This document shows positions 28,135 to 38,694 of a DNA stretch of 64,000 nt, piece by piece. Numbering within the stretch: position 1 is the first letter of the stretch; every line of letters starts with the position of its first letter. Origin of the DNA: Hemibagrus wyckioides (taxonomy: Eukaryota; Chordata; Actinopteri; Siluriformes; Bagridae). The stretch spans positions 9,639,928 through 9,703,927 of the forward strand of contig NC_080711.1 of NCBI RefSeq assembly GCF_019097595.1. The letters are read 5' to 3'. The notes beneath the pieces were generated by a model that was not told the DNA's origin, ran no database searches, and saw only the letters and a list, made by a program, of their open reading frames with translations. The translations under genes were made by a program, and so were the position numbers.

Positions 28135-29625
28135 TAGTATACTTAGAAAGTATTCATGCCCTAGTGAGTGTTTTTTTTTTTTTTTTTGCTGCATTGCAAC
28201 ATCAAGTTTAAGCAACTGTCTTCAGGAATTAGAGTAAATAAAGTATTCTGATGTTGTCTACAGAATAAATTTTTTATAATGTTTAACTGATATTCACCTC
28301 ACTGTAAATTGTCCTTTTGCAGCAGTTACAGATGTTATTCTGGATTTGTCTCTATAAGCTTTGAACATTTTGATTTGGGAATTTTTTCTCATTCCTGAAT
28401 GCAAATTTTCTCCAACTGCCAAATTACATGTACAACGCTGGTGGGCAGCCCTTTTCTGGTCATGCTACATACCAGAAAAGTAAAAGCATTGCTTTGTAGT
28501 TTTTGCCCAGTGCTACAGCTCATTTTCCTGCTGGAACAAATATTTTCACCTTAAATGTAGATGTCTGGCTGACTAGAACAGGTTCTCCTCAACATTTTGC
28601 TTATATTTAGTTTCATCCAGGTTGCCTGGAATAGCAGCAAGCTTTCCAGATCCTCCTGCTGAAAAGCAACCCTACAGCATGATGATACCACCGACATGCT
28701 TGATCTCAGGAATGGTGTTACCTTATGGTTGGGCTGTAGATTATGGTTTGCCTTCAGACAGAATGGCTAAATTTAGTCTCATCAGATGACAAAATCTTTT
28801 TACATTAACGGCATTTGGCAGACGCCCTTATCCAGAGTGACATTTTTTTTTAATCTCATTTTATATAACTGAGCATTAAGGGCTTTGTTCATGAGCCCAG
28901 CAGTGGCAGCTTGGTGAACTCAAACTCACAATCTTCTGATCAGTAGTCCAACCCCTTAACCACTAAGCTACCACATCCCATCACAGTTTCACAAAATGTA
29001 ATTTCAGATTTTATAAAATGCTCTTTCTCAGATGTGACTTCTTTCTGAATGCACTTCACCGGAGGGCGAGTCTATGGAGAGCTGATGAAGTATGTACAGG
29101 CTCTCGTATTTCACCTGGTGAGCTCCTTCAACACTATAGTTAGACTTTTCTCTGATCATTGCGCTTCTCACTCAGTTTGACTTGATCTTTGTATACATCT
29201 AGTGCCTGGGATGTGTCATACTTTTTCCCAATGTATTTCAAAGGATTTCACAGTGCTACAACGAAGGTTCAAAACTTTGCAGATGTTTTAATAACCTTTT
29301 CCAGCTTTTTCACTTCCTAACAACAGTTCTCAAAGCTTTATGGCAGTTCCTTGGTCTTCATGACGGCATGACTAATCTGATTTGACATTTTAGCTGAGAC
29401 CTCCCAAAATTAGAGATATTTTACACTAGTTCTAATTTAGACTGCCAAAAGAATGGGGATGAATGCTTTCTATTAAGAGATTTTTAGATTCTATAATTTT
29501 GAGACTTCTAAATGCATAATTTTATTTCATTTCTGTAGATGGTCCCTTCAGCATGAGCAGAAAAATATCCTGTTTTAATATACTTCAATTTGATGTTATA
29601 ATGCCACAAAAAAAAGAGAACTACT
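28135..29625 (-). pseudogene. Decayed Tc1/mariner-like element split by a SINE
   Basis: Minus-strand reading resembles a degraded Tc1-type transposase; the part around 28655-28700 corresponds to the GGSIMLWG region. Both ends show tattcatgccct/gggatgaatgcttt-type sequence typical of a fish Tc1 group. A SINE at 28801-28982 interrupts it, so the element is older than the SINE. Confidence 0.65.
28801..28982 (-). mobile_element. tRNA-derived SINE inserted in a Tc1 relic
   Basis: Read on the minus strand it starts with an RNA polymerase III A-box-like TAGCTTAGTGGTTAAGG, then a degenerate B box GTGAGTTTGAGTTC. It ends in a tail containing ctctggataagggcgtctgc, a very common teleost repeat sequence. 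Fragments of the same tail occur at about 128-178 and of the body at about 20330-20370. Confidence 0.75.
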
Positions 29626-30036
29626 AACAAGGAGTGTAAGAACTATAGACTAAAAAGATAACTTACAATAAAATCCAGCTGTGTTCAGTACAGCAGATGT
29701 TGTTCCCATTGTCACAGTGTGTGATTGTTGTGGGTTTAATATTATAATAATAATAAGCGTTAGCCAAATATAACATTTATAGCAACACTCAGGTATAAAT
29801 ATGGGAAGTGGCCGCTGAATGTTCCAGGCTTTGGGCAAGTGATTTGGATAAGTAATTGCAGAAATGTAGTAGATAGAATGGGTAAGCAAAAACGCCCGCC
29901 TCAAGCATTTACTTAAGCATAAACATAAACGTTGCTGGTCTATTACCACTATAATACTGATGTAAAAGCATAGTGTGGTATTTAGTGTGTGATAGGGGTC
30001 AAAACTGTGAACTTCGTGGTACGGGTAAGAAAAAAC

Positions 30037-30073
<37 letters not shown>

Positions 30074-30462
30074 GCCCACAGTTTAAGATTGCCATCAGAG
30101 ATTAGACTTAGTCCTGACACAGATATTTCCCCAACACTTTGCACTATAGAGGGTAACTCTCAGCCTATTCATTGAATGCTTACTCACCAGGCGCTGACTG
30201 CACAGGCCAACAACAGAGGCAGGCAGTGGCCCTGAATGCCCTTAATGCTGACTAGACTCTAACAGCCAATGAATGGAGCTGTCACTACTGTCAGTCTCAC
30301 TTTTTGTGGCACAATCGCCCTATCACACCCACGCATGCCATCCTGTCTGCCTCAATTACAGCCCAAAAGGGACAAGTCCAGGCACAAGCTCCACCTCTTG
30401 TGTGACAATGTTGAAACAACCAATCGAGTCACTCAGCACCAAGAGAAAGAGAGAGCGAGAGC

Positions 30463-30495
<33 letters not shown>

Positions 30496-30970
30496 GATTT
30501 GCATATACATGAATCTCAAGCACAGATAAAGGGTTGTAACTTAATTGCATATTAAATCAGAATGATTTTTAAAAATACGTTTCTTTATTACGTGAATGAC
30601 ATAATTGTTGTCATTATAAAATTATACTGTGCAAATTTAAAATATAGACAGTTTAAAAGTTTATTAAAATATAATGCCGCATAATATAATGCTAATATAC
30701 AGTACTTGTCGAGGTTGCATATACACCCAAGCTTCAGATACAGGGAAAGTTTAATTACATATTTAATCATGCAGATTTTTATTAATCCTTATACACATAT
30801 TAAGCAAAAATTACATTTACAATTGAATGCTTTTTTAAAATGTTGTATGATATATGATACTATCAAATTTATACCAATCTGTGGTGGTGAAAGTAAATTA
30901 ATCATTTTAACGCAGAACTGATATCTGCTCCAAGGACTTTACTAAAAATTGTAGTTTTGTGCTTTCTTCC

Positions 30971-31002
<32 letters not shown>

Positions 31003-31780
31003 TAATTTAATACAATTCTAATCTGTTTCCCTATTTTGGTCTTGCAGCTCACTCACCAAACACTTCAATAACATGCATGCTAGATGATGGGAAAATATTA
31101 GAATGTGCAGCTCAAAATCAGGATTTTAAACCCTGATATAAGTGATCTAAAATGTAGTAAATCTGTGTAATCTGGGTTATGGCTTTTCAGCAGAATATCC
31201 GAGGGATTTTTGTAACGCCATGTTAATACTCGCTCGCCCTCTGCTGGCCAAATTAAGCTATACATAGTACTTCCTCTGGCACTGTGTAGCACTCTCAGTG
31301 ATTTGTCTCTGCAGTAAGCTCTAGTCAGCTACCGCAAACAGCAAAGCAAAGCAATATTGTAGATTTATTTCCTGCCAAAGTCTGAAATATAATTACTTCT
31401 AAAATATATATATACAAATTGAGTCGTGCAATAAATAAAGCTAGTGTGTTGTTATCTATTTATTAAAAATGCACCAAATTTAAAATATGTTACTTAATTA
31501 TAACGTAAGTTACAACTTATATAATTACACGTGTTAAAGGTATAAACCTTAATGATAATATTATTTGTAATTATTACTAAGAATAATAAGCGCATAAAAC
31601 GTAGGCCTAAAATGGCAGGAAATGTTTGTTATTTTTTATGTTCGTGTTTTATTTTTCAAATTAAAACGCTCACTGTTTATTATCATTAGCTACCAATAAT
31701 AATAATCATAAAAGAGTAGTAGAAGTAGTAGGTGTAGTAGTAGTAACAGTGTTACTGTTGTTAGTGTTATTTTGATAAGG
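29626..31780. other. Intergenic DNA with TG and GA tracts, no gene seen
   Basis: TG tract at 30042-30070 and GA tract at about 30441-30494; the longer frames here run through these tracts. A short (AT)n sits at 30986-31003. Otherwise AT-rich and featureless. Confidence 0.5.
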
Positions 31781-31786
31781 ATTTAT

Positions 31787-31935
31787 ATATTAGTAGTAGT
31801 AGTAATACTATTATTTTTACTATTACTACTGCTACTACCACTACTACTACTACTACTAATAATAATAAAAATAATAATAATAATAATACATTGTTATTAT
31901 TATTATTATTATTAGTAGTAGTAGTAGTCTTGCAG

Positions 31936-31983
<48 letters not shown>

Positions 31984-32143
31984 GAGCCTATGGAAAAAAC
32001 ACATTTTAATAATTCATAATCGCTATGCAATGATCAATTATGAAATTATGAGAAATTGAAAATTATATATATTATATGTGTGTGTGTGTGTGTGTGTGTT
32101 ACAGCACAATAAATATAAATAAATAAATAAAGTTGCGCGCGCA

Positions 32144-32209
<66 letters not shown>
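31787..32209. repeat. Compound microsatellite: TAG/TAA/TTA, TG and AT tracts
   Basis: Blocks of TAG, CTA, TAA and TTA trinucleotides alternate in both orientations and can fold on themselves. They are followed by a TG tract at 32076-32099, a GC-alternating GCGCGCGCATGC patch, and about 30 AT units ending at 32206. Poly-leucine frames here are artefacts. Confidence 0.9.
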
Positions 32210-32211
<2 letters not shown>

Positions 32212-32459
32212 TTATTTATTTATGGTGCTCCATTCTCAAAGAAACCACTGTTTCAGCCGAAATTCTCAGAGTCTTAAGTCAGGTTCAAATCAGACCAGAC
32301 TAGTCTAAATTTTAGAGGTTAAAAAAAATCACCACTGCGTGGAATCATTTATTTCCCCCAAACGACTTGAACTGCGCTCGCCTCTGATTACTTTCCTGTT
32401 CTAGATAGATTATGTAAAACCTCAGCACTCCACCTTCACATTATTTTCAGGAACCTGTC

Positions 32460-32880
32460 GCCATGTTTACTCTTCGCGAGGATAAATCGTCCTCTCTTCC
32501 CCCGCTCCTTCGCTTCCATCTCTCTCCTAAACTGTGCTGAGCCCGAGGCCTACAGTTGCGCTCGGGCTTATTTGTTTAGGATGGCTGTGCTATTTATTTC
32601 CCGCGCTGTGTTTGGGCAGATGGCGGCTCGAGCAGTGCCAAGCGCGCCCGCGTGTTTATTTGAAATGACCGTGTGGCACGCGAGGCTGGCGGAGAGGCCC
32701 TCGCGCGCCATGTGCTTCTCGGGGCCTGTGCGCGCGAGCCGCGAGGCTGCCAGACGCCCTTAGCTTCTGACAAGAAGCAGGCGAGAAAATGGCGCTGGCG
32801 CGGACAGAGCGCTTTTCTGTGAGCGCAGGAACTCCATACGGAAAGCGCCTGGCTTTACGGATGGAATAATGTAATGAAGC
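32460..32880. promoter_or_regulatory. CpG-rich island in the gene desert
   Basis: A block of about 400 bp with many CpG (CGCGCC, GCGCGCGAGC) stands in strongly AT-rich DNA. Frames of 63 and 79 codons cross it on opposite strands, but neither resembles a known protein. It could be a promoter of an unannotated transcript or a developmental enhancer. Confidence 0.45.
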
Positions 32881-33411
32881 AACGAGCTCATGCACATAAC
32901 TCAGTGTTCATTTCTAACTCTGGTAGCTTCTACAGAATTTTGTCATATAGAAAGTAACATGAACCGGCCCGAAAAGCTATGGATCATTAAAATATCCGGA
33001 GTCACGTGAATTGATCTTTACCACTATTTACCATCATTTATTTAATTAGAAAACATAATAACATGATTTGCATATATCTAAAAATGGAAATAGTGTGATC
33101 ATATGGTACCAATAAGCTACTGAAATATATGTCTTGCTCCAACAAGGTTCGGTGTAAATAATTTTATAGGGATTCCTTTTATCGTCTATTTCATTCTCTG
33201 ATCTGACTTCATAAATACCAACACCATACAGAATTGGTCTCGTTTTTATTACTGCTACAAAACTTGTAGAAAACTTTCTTCTCCTACACCCAAGAATTCT
33301 CGAGAAGCCCTTTGTGTGAAAGGTCCAGTTGATTGACAGCTCACATTACCTTAGCCACACCCCCGTGAATTTAGCCATGCCCATCTCACTGACACGTCAC
33401 TTCATGAAAAA

Positions 33412-33524
33412 CCAATCGTTAAGGGATCCATCCATCAATGTCTGCTTATTCACCAATCATAGTGGAGCTATTAAACGGTTTCCAGCCAATCATATACGCT
33501 CTGTTCTCATCACTTCGTATATAT
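33412..33524 (+). promoter_or_regulatory. Three CCAAT boxes followed by a TATA box
   Basis: CCAATC occurs in the same direction at 33412, 33453 and 33486, and TATATAT at 33518-33524 lies 28 bp beyond the last. This arrangement resembles NF-Y-driven TATA promoters. A start near 33550 would be expected. An AATAAA at about 33596 soon follows, and no ORF of note is seen. It might also be repeat-derived. Confidence 0.4.
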
Positions 33525-33904
33525 GCACGGACTCAGTCCTGAATGAGCATGTTATTATGGACGTATGGAGTGTAAATTGTTGTTGTTTATTGTCAATAAA
33601 GGAAGAAAAAGTAGTTGACATCTATGTGTACTTTGGGATTAGTGGCTTTTCTTGAACTGTCAGAAAGCGCACACAGTGATCATACAGAATGCACAGTTTA
33701 ATCACAAAACCTTAAAACTGCATGTACTTAAGAATGTACTTCTTTTTGTTGTTGATGTTCTTCCCAACTCCTGTCCTTGCCTCTTTTAAAAACATGTCTT
33801 GCTTTATTGTGGCACTCTTGCAAAACAAGCGCGCGCGCACACACAGACCCGCGCGCACACACAAACAAACTTAAGCGCATGCGCGCACGTCAGCGACGTA
33901 CAAT

Positions 33905-33961
33905 AAATTGAAAAATGAGGATTAGTTCAAAGGTCTTACCATTCACCAGCTGACTCTGTGA
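33905..33961 (+). promoter_or_regulatory. 57-bp duplicated element, copy B, with DR1-like site
   Basis: Partner of 7996-8052, with 10 mismatches and no gaps over 57 bp. The DR1-like AGTTCAAAGGTCT and the CAGCTGACTC run are unchanged. It is preceded at 33830-33898 by an alternating purine-pyrimidine stretch (GCGCGCGCACAC and similar) that could adopt Z-DNA. Confidence 0.6.
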
Positions 33962-34509
33962 CACAACACGACATCATTTTATTCTTGTCATGCCATATGG
34001 AAGAGAGAACATAGCTGCTCGCTTATTAAAGCGCAAGTCGTTATATAACATCTATAAAGAGTATATGGAGTGAGGGGTAGCTCAGAGGTTAAAGTTCTGT
34101 GTTGGAAGAGCTGTGAACACTGCCACAGAGTCCCTGTGTAACCTCTAACCCCAGCTACTTAGCTCTGTGCGCATGCTGTATTCTTTTATTAGTCGTATTA
34201 GATGTAAAAGCCTTTCCTAAATGAATAAATGAACCCTTTGAGAAATGGGACCATTAAGGGTACAACGTTTGGTACATTTAGTATGTATCTTCATCCATTT
34301 AAATATAATTTAAACCATATAATTGGAGCTAAAAGACCACCTTTAAAGTTTTATTACTATTACCATTAAAGCTAATTCGAGGTACACCACATGCATCTTC
34401 CCAGTGGAAAAGTTGCATACTAAAGTTTAAAATATGCCTCTAAAATATGTCTCTGGTACCAGTCCAGTGATAAAGGGAAATACAGAGTGGTACCTTTATT
34501 TCTGGATAT

Positions 34510-34599
34510 GTAAGAGGCGCTGTCTGTGGTGCTGAAGTAGAGCATGAGTGGCAGCTGTCAATTAAGCACTACTTCAGCACCACAGACAGCGCCTCTTAC
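34510..34599. repeat. Perfect 31-bp inverted repeat with a 28-nt loop
   Basis: The arms at 34510-34540 and 34569-34599 are exact complements over 31 bases (GTAAGAGGCGCTGTCTGTGG and on). The pairing stops sharply at both ends. Either a very young fold-back insertion or a hairpin RNA source. No flanking target duplication was recognised. Confidence 0.9.
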
Positions 34600-34830
34600 G
34601 CCTTCAGACACCTCATGACGTGAGATGCTGTGCATGATTCCTCATGCTTATCATAAAGATACTTTGAAGAAACTTTGGTCCTAGCTCTGTGTTGTTTTTT
34701 TCGTATTTGATCTTTATGTTGTATGTTTATGTAGCACCAGGTCCTGGAGAAACGTTGTTTCATTTCACTATGAACTGCGTCAGCTATATGTGGCTGAAAT
34801 GACAATAAAGCTTCTTGAATCTTGAATTGA
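34600..34830 (+). mobile_element. 3' tail of an L2-type LINE or derived SINE
   Basis: The segment contains gtagcaccaggtcctggaga, then ggctgaaatgacaataaagc and ends with a short ttgaatcttgaattg repeat. This is a familiar teleost LINE/SINE tail. It has no coding capacity. Confidence 0.6.
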
Positions 34831-35435
34831 ATCACACCTGGATACTTTAGACTTGTATCTAAGACCTGCTGCTGTAATCATAAAAAGTCCTTACTGATTC
34901 TATTCTGAACATCCTTTCAACATACTTAGTACTCTTTTTTCCTTTATAGTGTAGAGCTTTACAAGTGTAAACATTTTATAGTCCCAGTATCAGGTGAAGA
35001 AAATAAGCTCCCATTTTGTGTCTAGCTCCACTCAAAATCCCCCAGGTTGAATTACTCTAAAAACATTACACAAAGATAAGATGTTCTAAACTTTATCATG
35101 CCTTTAAAGAAATAACAGTTTGAATAGAATTCACCTCTAGTTTCACCTCTTCGGGTACAAACACTTGGGGTGCTCAAGACAGGACTGCAACTTTTGCTGA
35201 TTTGCCCATTACCTAGAGGATGCCCTGTGACATTAAAACTGATTTAAGGTATACCTGAATTTGACTATTTGACAAAGTATCATGAAGAACAAATGTTCAC
35301 TTATCGAGTGTTTTTGACCAAATTGAGGGTTGATATAAACTACCTCAGTCTTGCCCTGAACAGCCTGAATTAGATGCTGACTCACATGGTAGTTGCATTA
35401 GATAAAAACTTTTAAAAATAACTTAATAAAGTAAT
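34831..35435. other. Intergenic DNA, no gene seen
   Basis: No coding, RNA or named repeat signal was recognised. Confidence 0.4.
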
Positions 35436-35496
35436 TTATTATTATTATTATTATATTATTATAATATATTATTATATTATATTATTATTATTATAT

Positions 35497-35576
<80 letters not shown>
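35436..35576. repeat. ATT/AAT trinucleotide microsatellite
   Basis: A long run of TTA units turns into about 27 ATA/AAT units. The poly-tyrosine frame on the minus strand is an artefact of this tract. Confidence 0.9.
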
Positions 35577-35581
<5 letters not shown>

Positions 35582-36203
35582 CACATAAAATGTGGAAGAA
35601 TGCAACTGAAGGTCATGGAGCTCAGCCTGTCTTTGCAGCTGCAATACAGTAAAGCTGTTTTGTGTGACTCGATTTGCTGGATTCGCTTTGAACTGCTTGT
35701 GACAGCTGGAAATAGGTCCGATATCTTTTATCACCACTGGCCGTTACTGTGTCCTTCCTGAGGATATAGTGGCACGTGTGTGACAGCCCTCTCCTGTCTG
35801 CTCCGTTTGTCAGCTACACATAGCACGCAAGGAAGTTTTAAAAGGAAAAAGGAAAAAAAAAAGAAAGAAAACAGCATGTTATGATGATATGAAAGAATCA
35901 TGATAGGGAAGTATGATATCACGAGTTAATCTGCGACATCAGATCATATAGCTTTTGGCCACAAGATGGGGCCATTTCTTCTGTCGTCGAGAAACACACA
36001 CACACATCTTAGACATAAGACCTCAAGTGAATAGCCTATCAATGTTTTATTTTTTTAATAATAAGAATAAGATGGAAATTACAAAGAAAACTGTACAATT
36101 TAAAAATGATTACAGCAAGGAACACGAAAACAATCACATATTGACTGCTGCCTAAGTATAACTGATCTAACAGTAGATCAACAGAGTATACAAGTTACAT
36201 AGT

Positions 36204-36368
36204 ATAACTACTATTACTACTACTACTACTACTAATAATAATAATAATAATAATGATGATAAAAAAAATTATAAATTATTTGTTTGTTTAATAATAATTC
36301 ACTATTATTATTGTTGTTGAACCGCAGCACAAAAATCCTCGTTAAATGGTAGGGCAAACTTCACACTG

Positions 36369-36465
<97 letters not shown>
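36204..36465. repeat. TAC/TAA tract and CT-(ATCT) compound microsatellite
   Basis: TAC/TAA units at 36204-36255 are followed, after an AT-rich gap, by about 30 CT units from 36372 that pass into about nine ATCT units ending at 36465. Confidence 0.9.
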
Positions 36466-36988
36466 GTCAGCTTGACGATCTTTGACAGCTCGACTCAAAC
36501 TGCCAGTCCAATTAGCGTTACAGTTGTTTACTCTATATTTAATGCCATAATTAGTGTAGTTCAAAATCCATATAACGAGTTGGCATTATGGGTGTATCTA
36601 AGACCAGCTTTTAAAAGCCCTGATGCTAGTGGTGGTAAAAATGGAAGTGGTTTCCAGTACTTATTGAATGGGTTATTGGTATTTTCCCAAGTGTAGCTTT
36701 TAAGGTACTCTGTGGAAATTAAACTGCTTGTTATTTTATTTAACGAATATTACAGGATTATTATCCATATAAGCCCACAATCATGCTTGGGTATAATTAG
36801 AAACAATGAACAATGATTTAAACTTTTAACTACAAAGTTTATTGTTGAGAACTTACACATTTTGATGTAAACGTTTTGCTTAAACTCCCAGACGCCCTTA
36901 TTAGGTCCAGTAATTTAATCACTTATCATTGAAATCTACAATGAGAATGAATGAATGAACAAATAAATAAATAAATAAATAAATAAAT

Positions 36989-37080
36989 GAAATAGCCTTT
37001 ATTTGTCACATATACATTACAGCACAGTGAAATTCTTTCTTCGCATATCCCATCCTTGGAGGTTGGGGTCAGAGCTAAAT
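36989..37080 (-). mobile_element. Tail of a second teleost SINE
   Basis: On the minus strand the sequence reads ggatatgcgaagaaagaatt, then tcactgtgctgtaatgtata and tgtgacaaataaaggc. This is the tail of an abundant teleost SINE. An AAAT microsatellite sits at its end (36958-36988), as expected for an A-rich SINE tail. Confidence 0.65.
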
Positions 37081-37460
37081 AACTGACTGACTGAATGGAG
37101 ACAAACGTAGCTCAGGAATGATTTACATAATCTATTTTACTAATTTAATAATGAATAAAATATGTTGAAAATAATTGCAACTTGCTGATGAATGTATTAA
37201 TATCTACACAGTATTGTGTGAAATATAACCTAAACTCAGCCCACTTTACAAATAAGATATTTCTTCAGCGCTTTTTCTTATACCCAAGAATTTATTTTTA
37301 GTATGTCCTATTTGTCCTCTGCTAACGAAGTCTTAAAGTCTAGTATTAATTAAACTCTCGTATTAATTGAATAAAACTAAAATAGGGGAGATAATACTGG
37401 GGAAAAAAAACCTGGCTCCTCGGTTTTTCACCGGCGAGGCAGAGGCGGGTTTGGATGAAA

Positions 37461-37622
37461 CCAATCAGGTTTGCTGAAAAGTTCTATTGGTCCAAAAAAT
37501 ATGGGCGGTGCGCCGACGTCAGGCTCAGGAACTTTAAGTGTCCAATGACATTGAAAGACACGCCCTTTGTCTCATTAGTATTCATTTATACGGAGAACGC
37601 AAGCCGGAGCCAAAGTCATTGG
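37461..37622. promoter_or_regulatory. Four CCAAT boxes, GC box and a minus-strand TATA box
   Basis: CCAAT cores lie at 37461-37465 (plus), 37486-37490 (minus), 37542-37546 (plus) and 37618-37622 (minus), with GGGCGG at 37503-37508. Plus-strand CATTTATA at 37583-37590 gives TATAAATG on the minus strand, 28 bp after a minus-strand CCAAT. On the plus strand a donor-like CAG|gtaagc lies near 37858. Candidate promoter, perhaps bidirectional. Confidence 0.45.
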
Positions 37623-38694
37623 TCAGTTCCTTTCTCGACTCTCCTCCCACCAGAGCGAGTCACTGTCTGGTCAAGAAAGGAAGCTGGAAGACAGACTGGC
37701 TTCAGAAAATAACATTTATTAAACATCCACAGATTATTTCCAAATCCTGTAAGGTGTTTCTGAAATAAAACATCACACACTGTAGACTACTTCTACCAAA
37801 ATAAAAACATCTAGGGATTCATAAATGTAATTCTTTTAAACACCGTAGGACTACAGGTAAGCAAAAACCCTCATCTTATTAAAGTTTTCGTTAGAAATAG
37901 CTTAAATAAATGTGACTAATAGTTAAGACAGGGCATGAATATAATGTTATTATATTTATTCAGTAACATATAAGTTTGCCTTTACATTTACTCTTTGGCT
38001 TCTGAACAAGATTTGAGTTTTAGTCAAAAATAGCATTTGGATAGTGCAGGGCCTGACAATAGGCCCAGTGTAATAAAATTTACAGAAGTAACCCAATGTA
38101 ACAAAGCCACTTGTTGAAGTGTCTCCTTATCTCCAATTAAAAAGCAGATGTCATTTGGACAAACAGATCTAGAAAATGTGATTTCTAATGCATTCAAACA
38201 TTGTACAGATAAAAGTTTAAAATAACAAATAATTGTTAAAAAAAAAACAAAACCCAAAAAATCAGTTTGGCTATAACTGAAAGATGCGTGCAACAATTGT
38301 AATTGTAATTGTACTTAATCTTACAATAATAAATACAATACATATATTTTTTTTTGCTTGCCCTTTTTACAGAACACAGTTTTTAAATTCTAGCATCTGG
38401 TGTACAAGCTGAACATATTCAGTGCAAATCAGGTGATGGTTACTGTCCAAATTATTAAATTATACAAGGAGCTTCTGGAATAACAGCCATCAAACTCAAA
38501 ATGTGTGGAAAATGACCCTTCTTCTTAGTTTTATGCACAGTATAACCTGTTTAATAAAGCATTCAAATCTGAATGGCTTAATAATAAAAACAGCTGAACC
38601 TACAGCTAGTATCATAATTAATTAGCCTAGTGGGTTTCAGAAAATATAAAGTCGGATGGGTACAACATTACAGATCCACTCAGTGTGAAGAGGA

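Noticed and set aside
28801..28982. Functional tRNA gene on the minus strand
   Set aside because: A and B boxes are those of a tRNA-derived SINE; the body does not fold as a tRNA and carries the repeat tail.
29650..30144. 164-codon frame on the minus strand
   Set aside because: Crosses a TG tract and shows no domain; likely chance.
31767..32030. Poly-leucine/asparagine frame on the minus strand
   Set aside because: Direct reading of a trinucleotide microsatellite.
32572..32763. 63-codon frame in the CpG-rich island
   Set aside because: An equally open frame exists on the other strand; GC-rich DNA has few stops and no homology is visible.
34080..34150. tRNA-like stretch with GGGGTAGCTCAGAGGTT
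   Set aside because: No proper B box or cloverleaf; at most a decayed SINE head.
31787..36465. CRISPR-like arrays from regularly spaced repeats
   Set aside because: The repeats are vertebrate microsatellites with no spacer structure.
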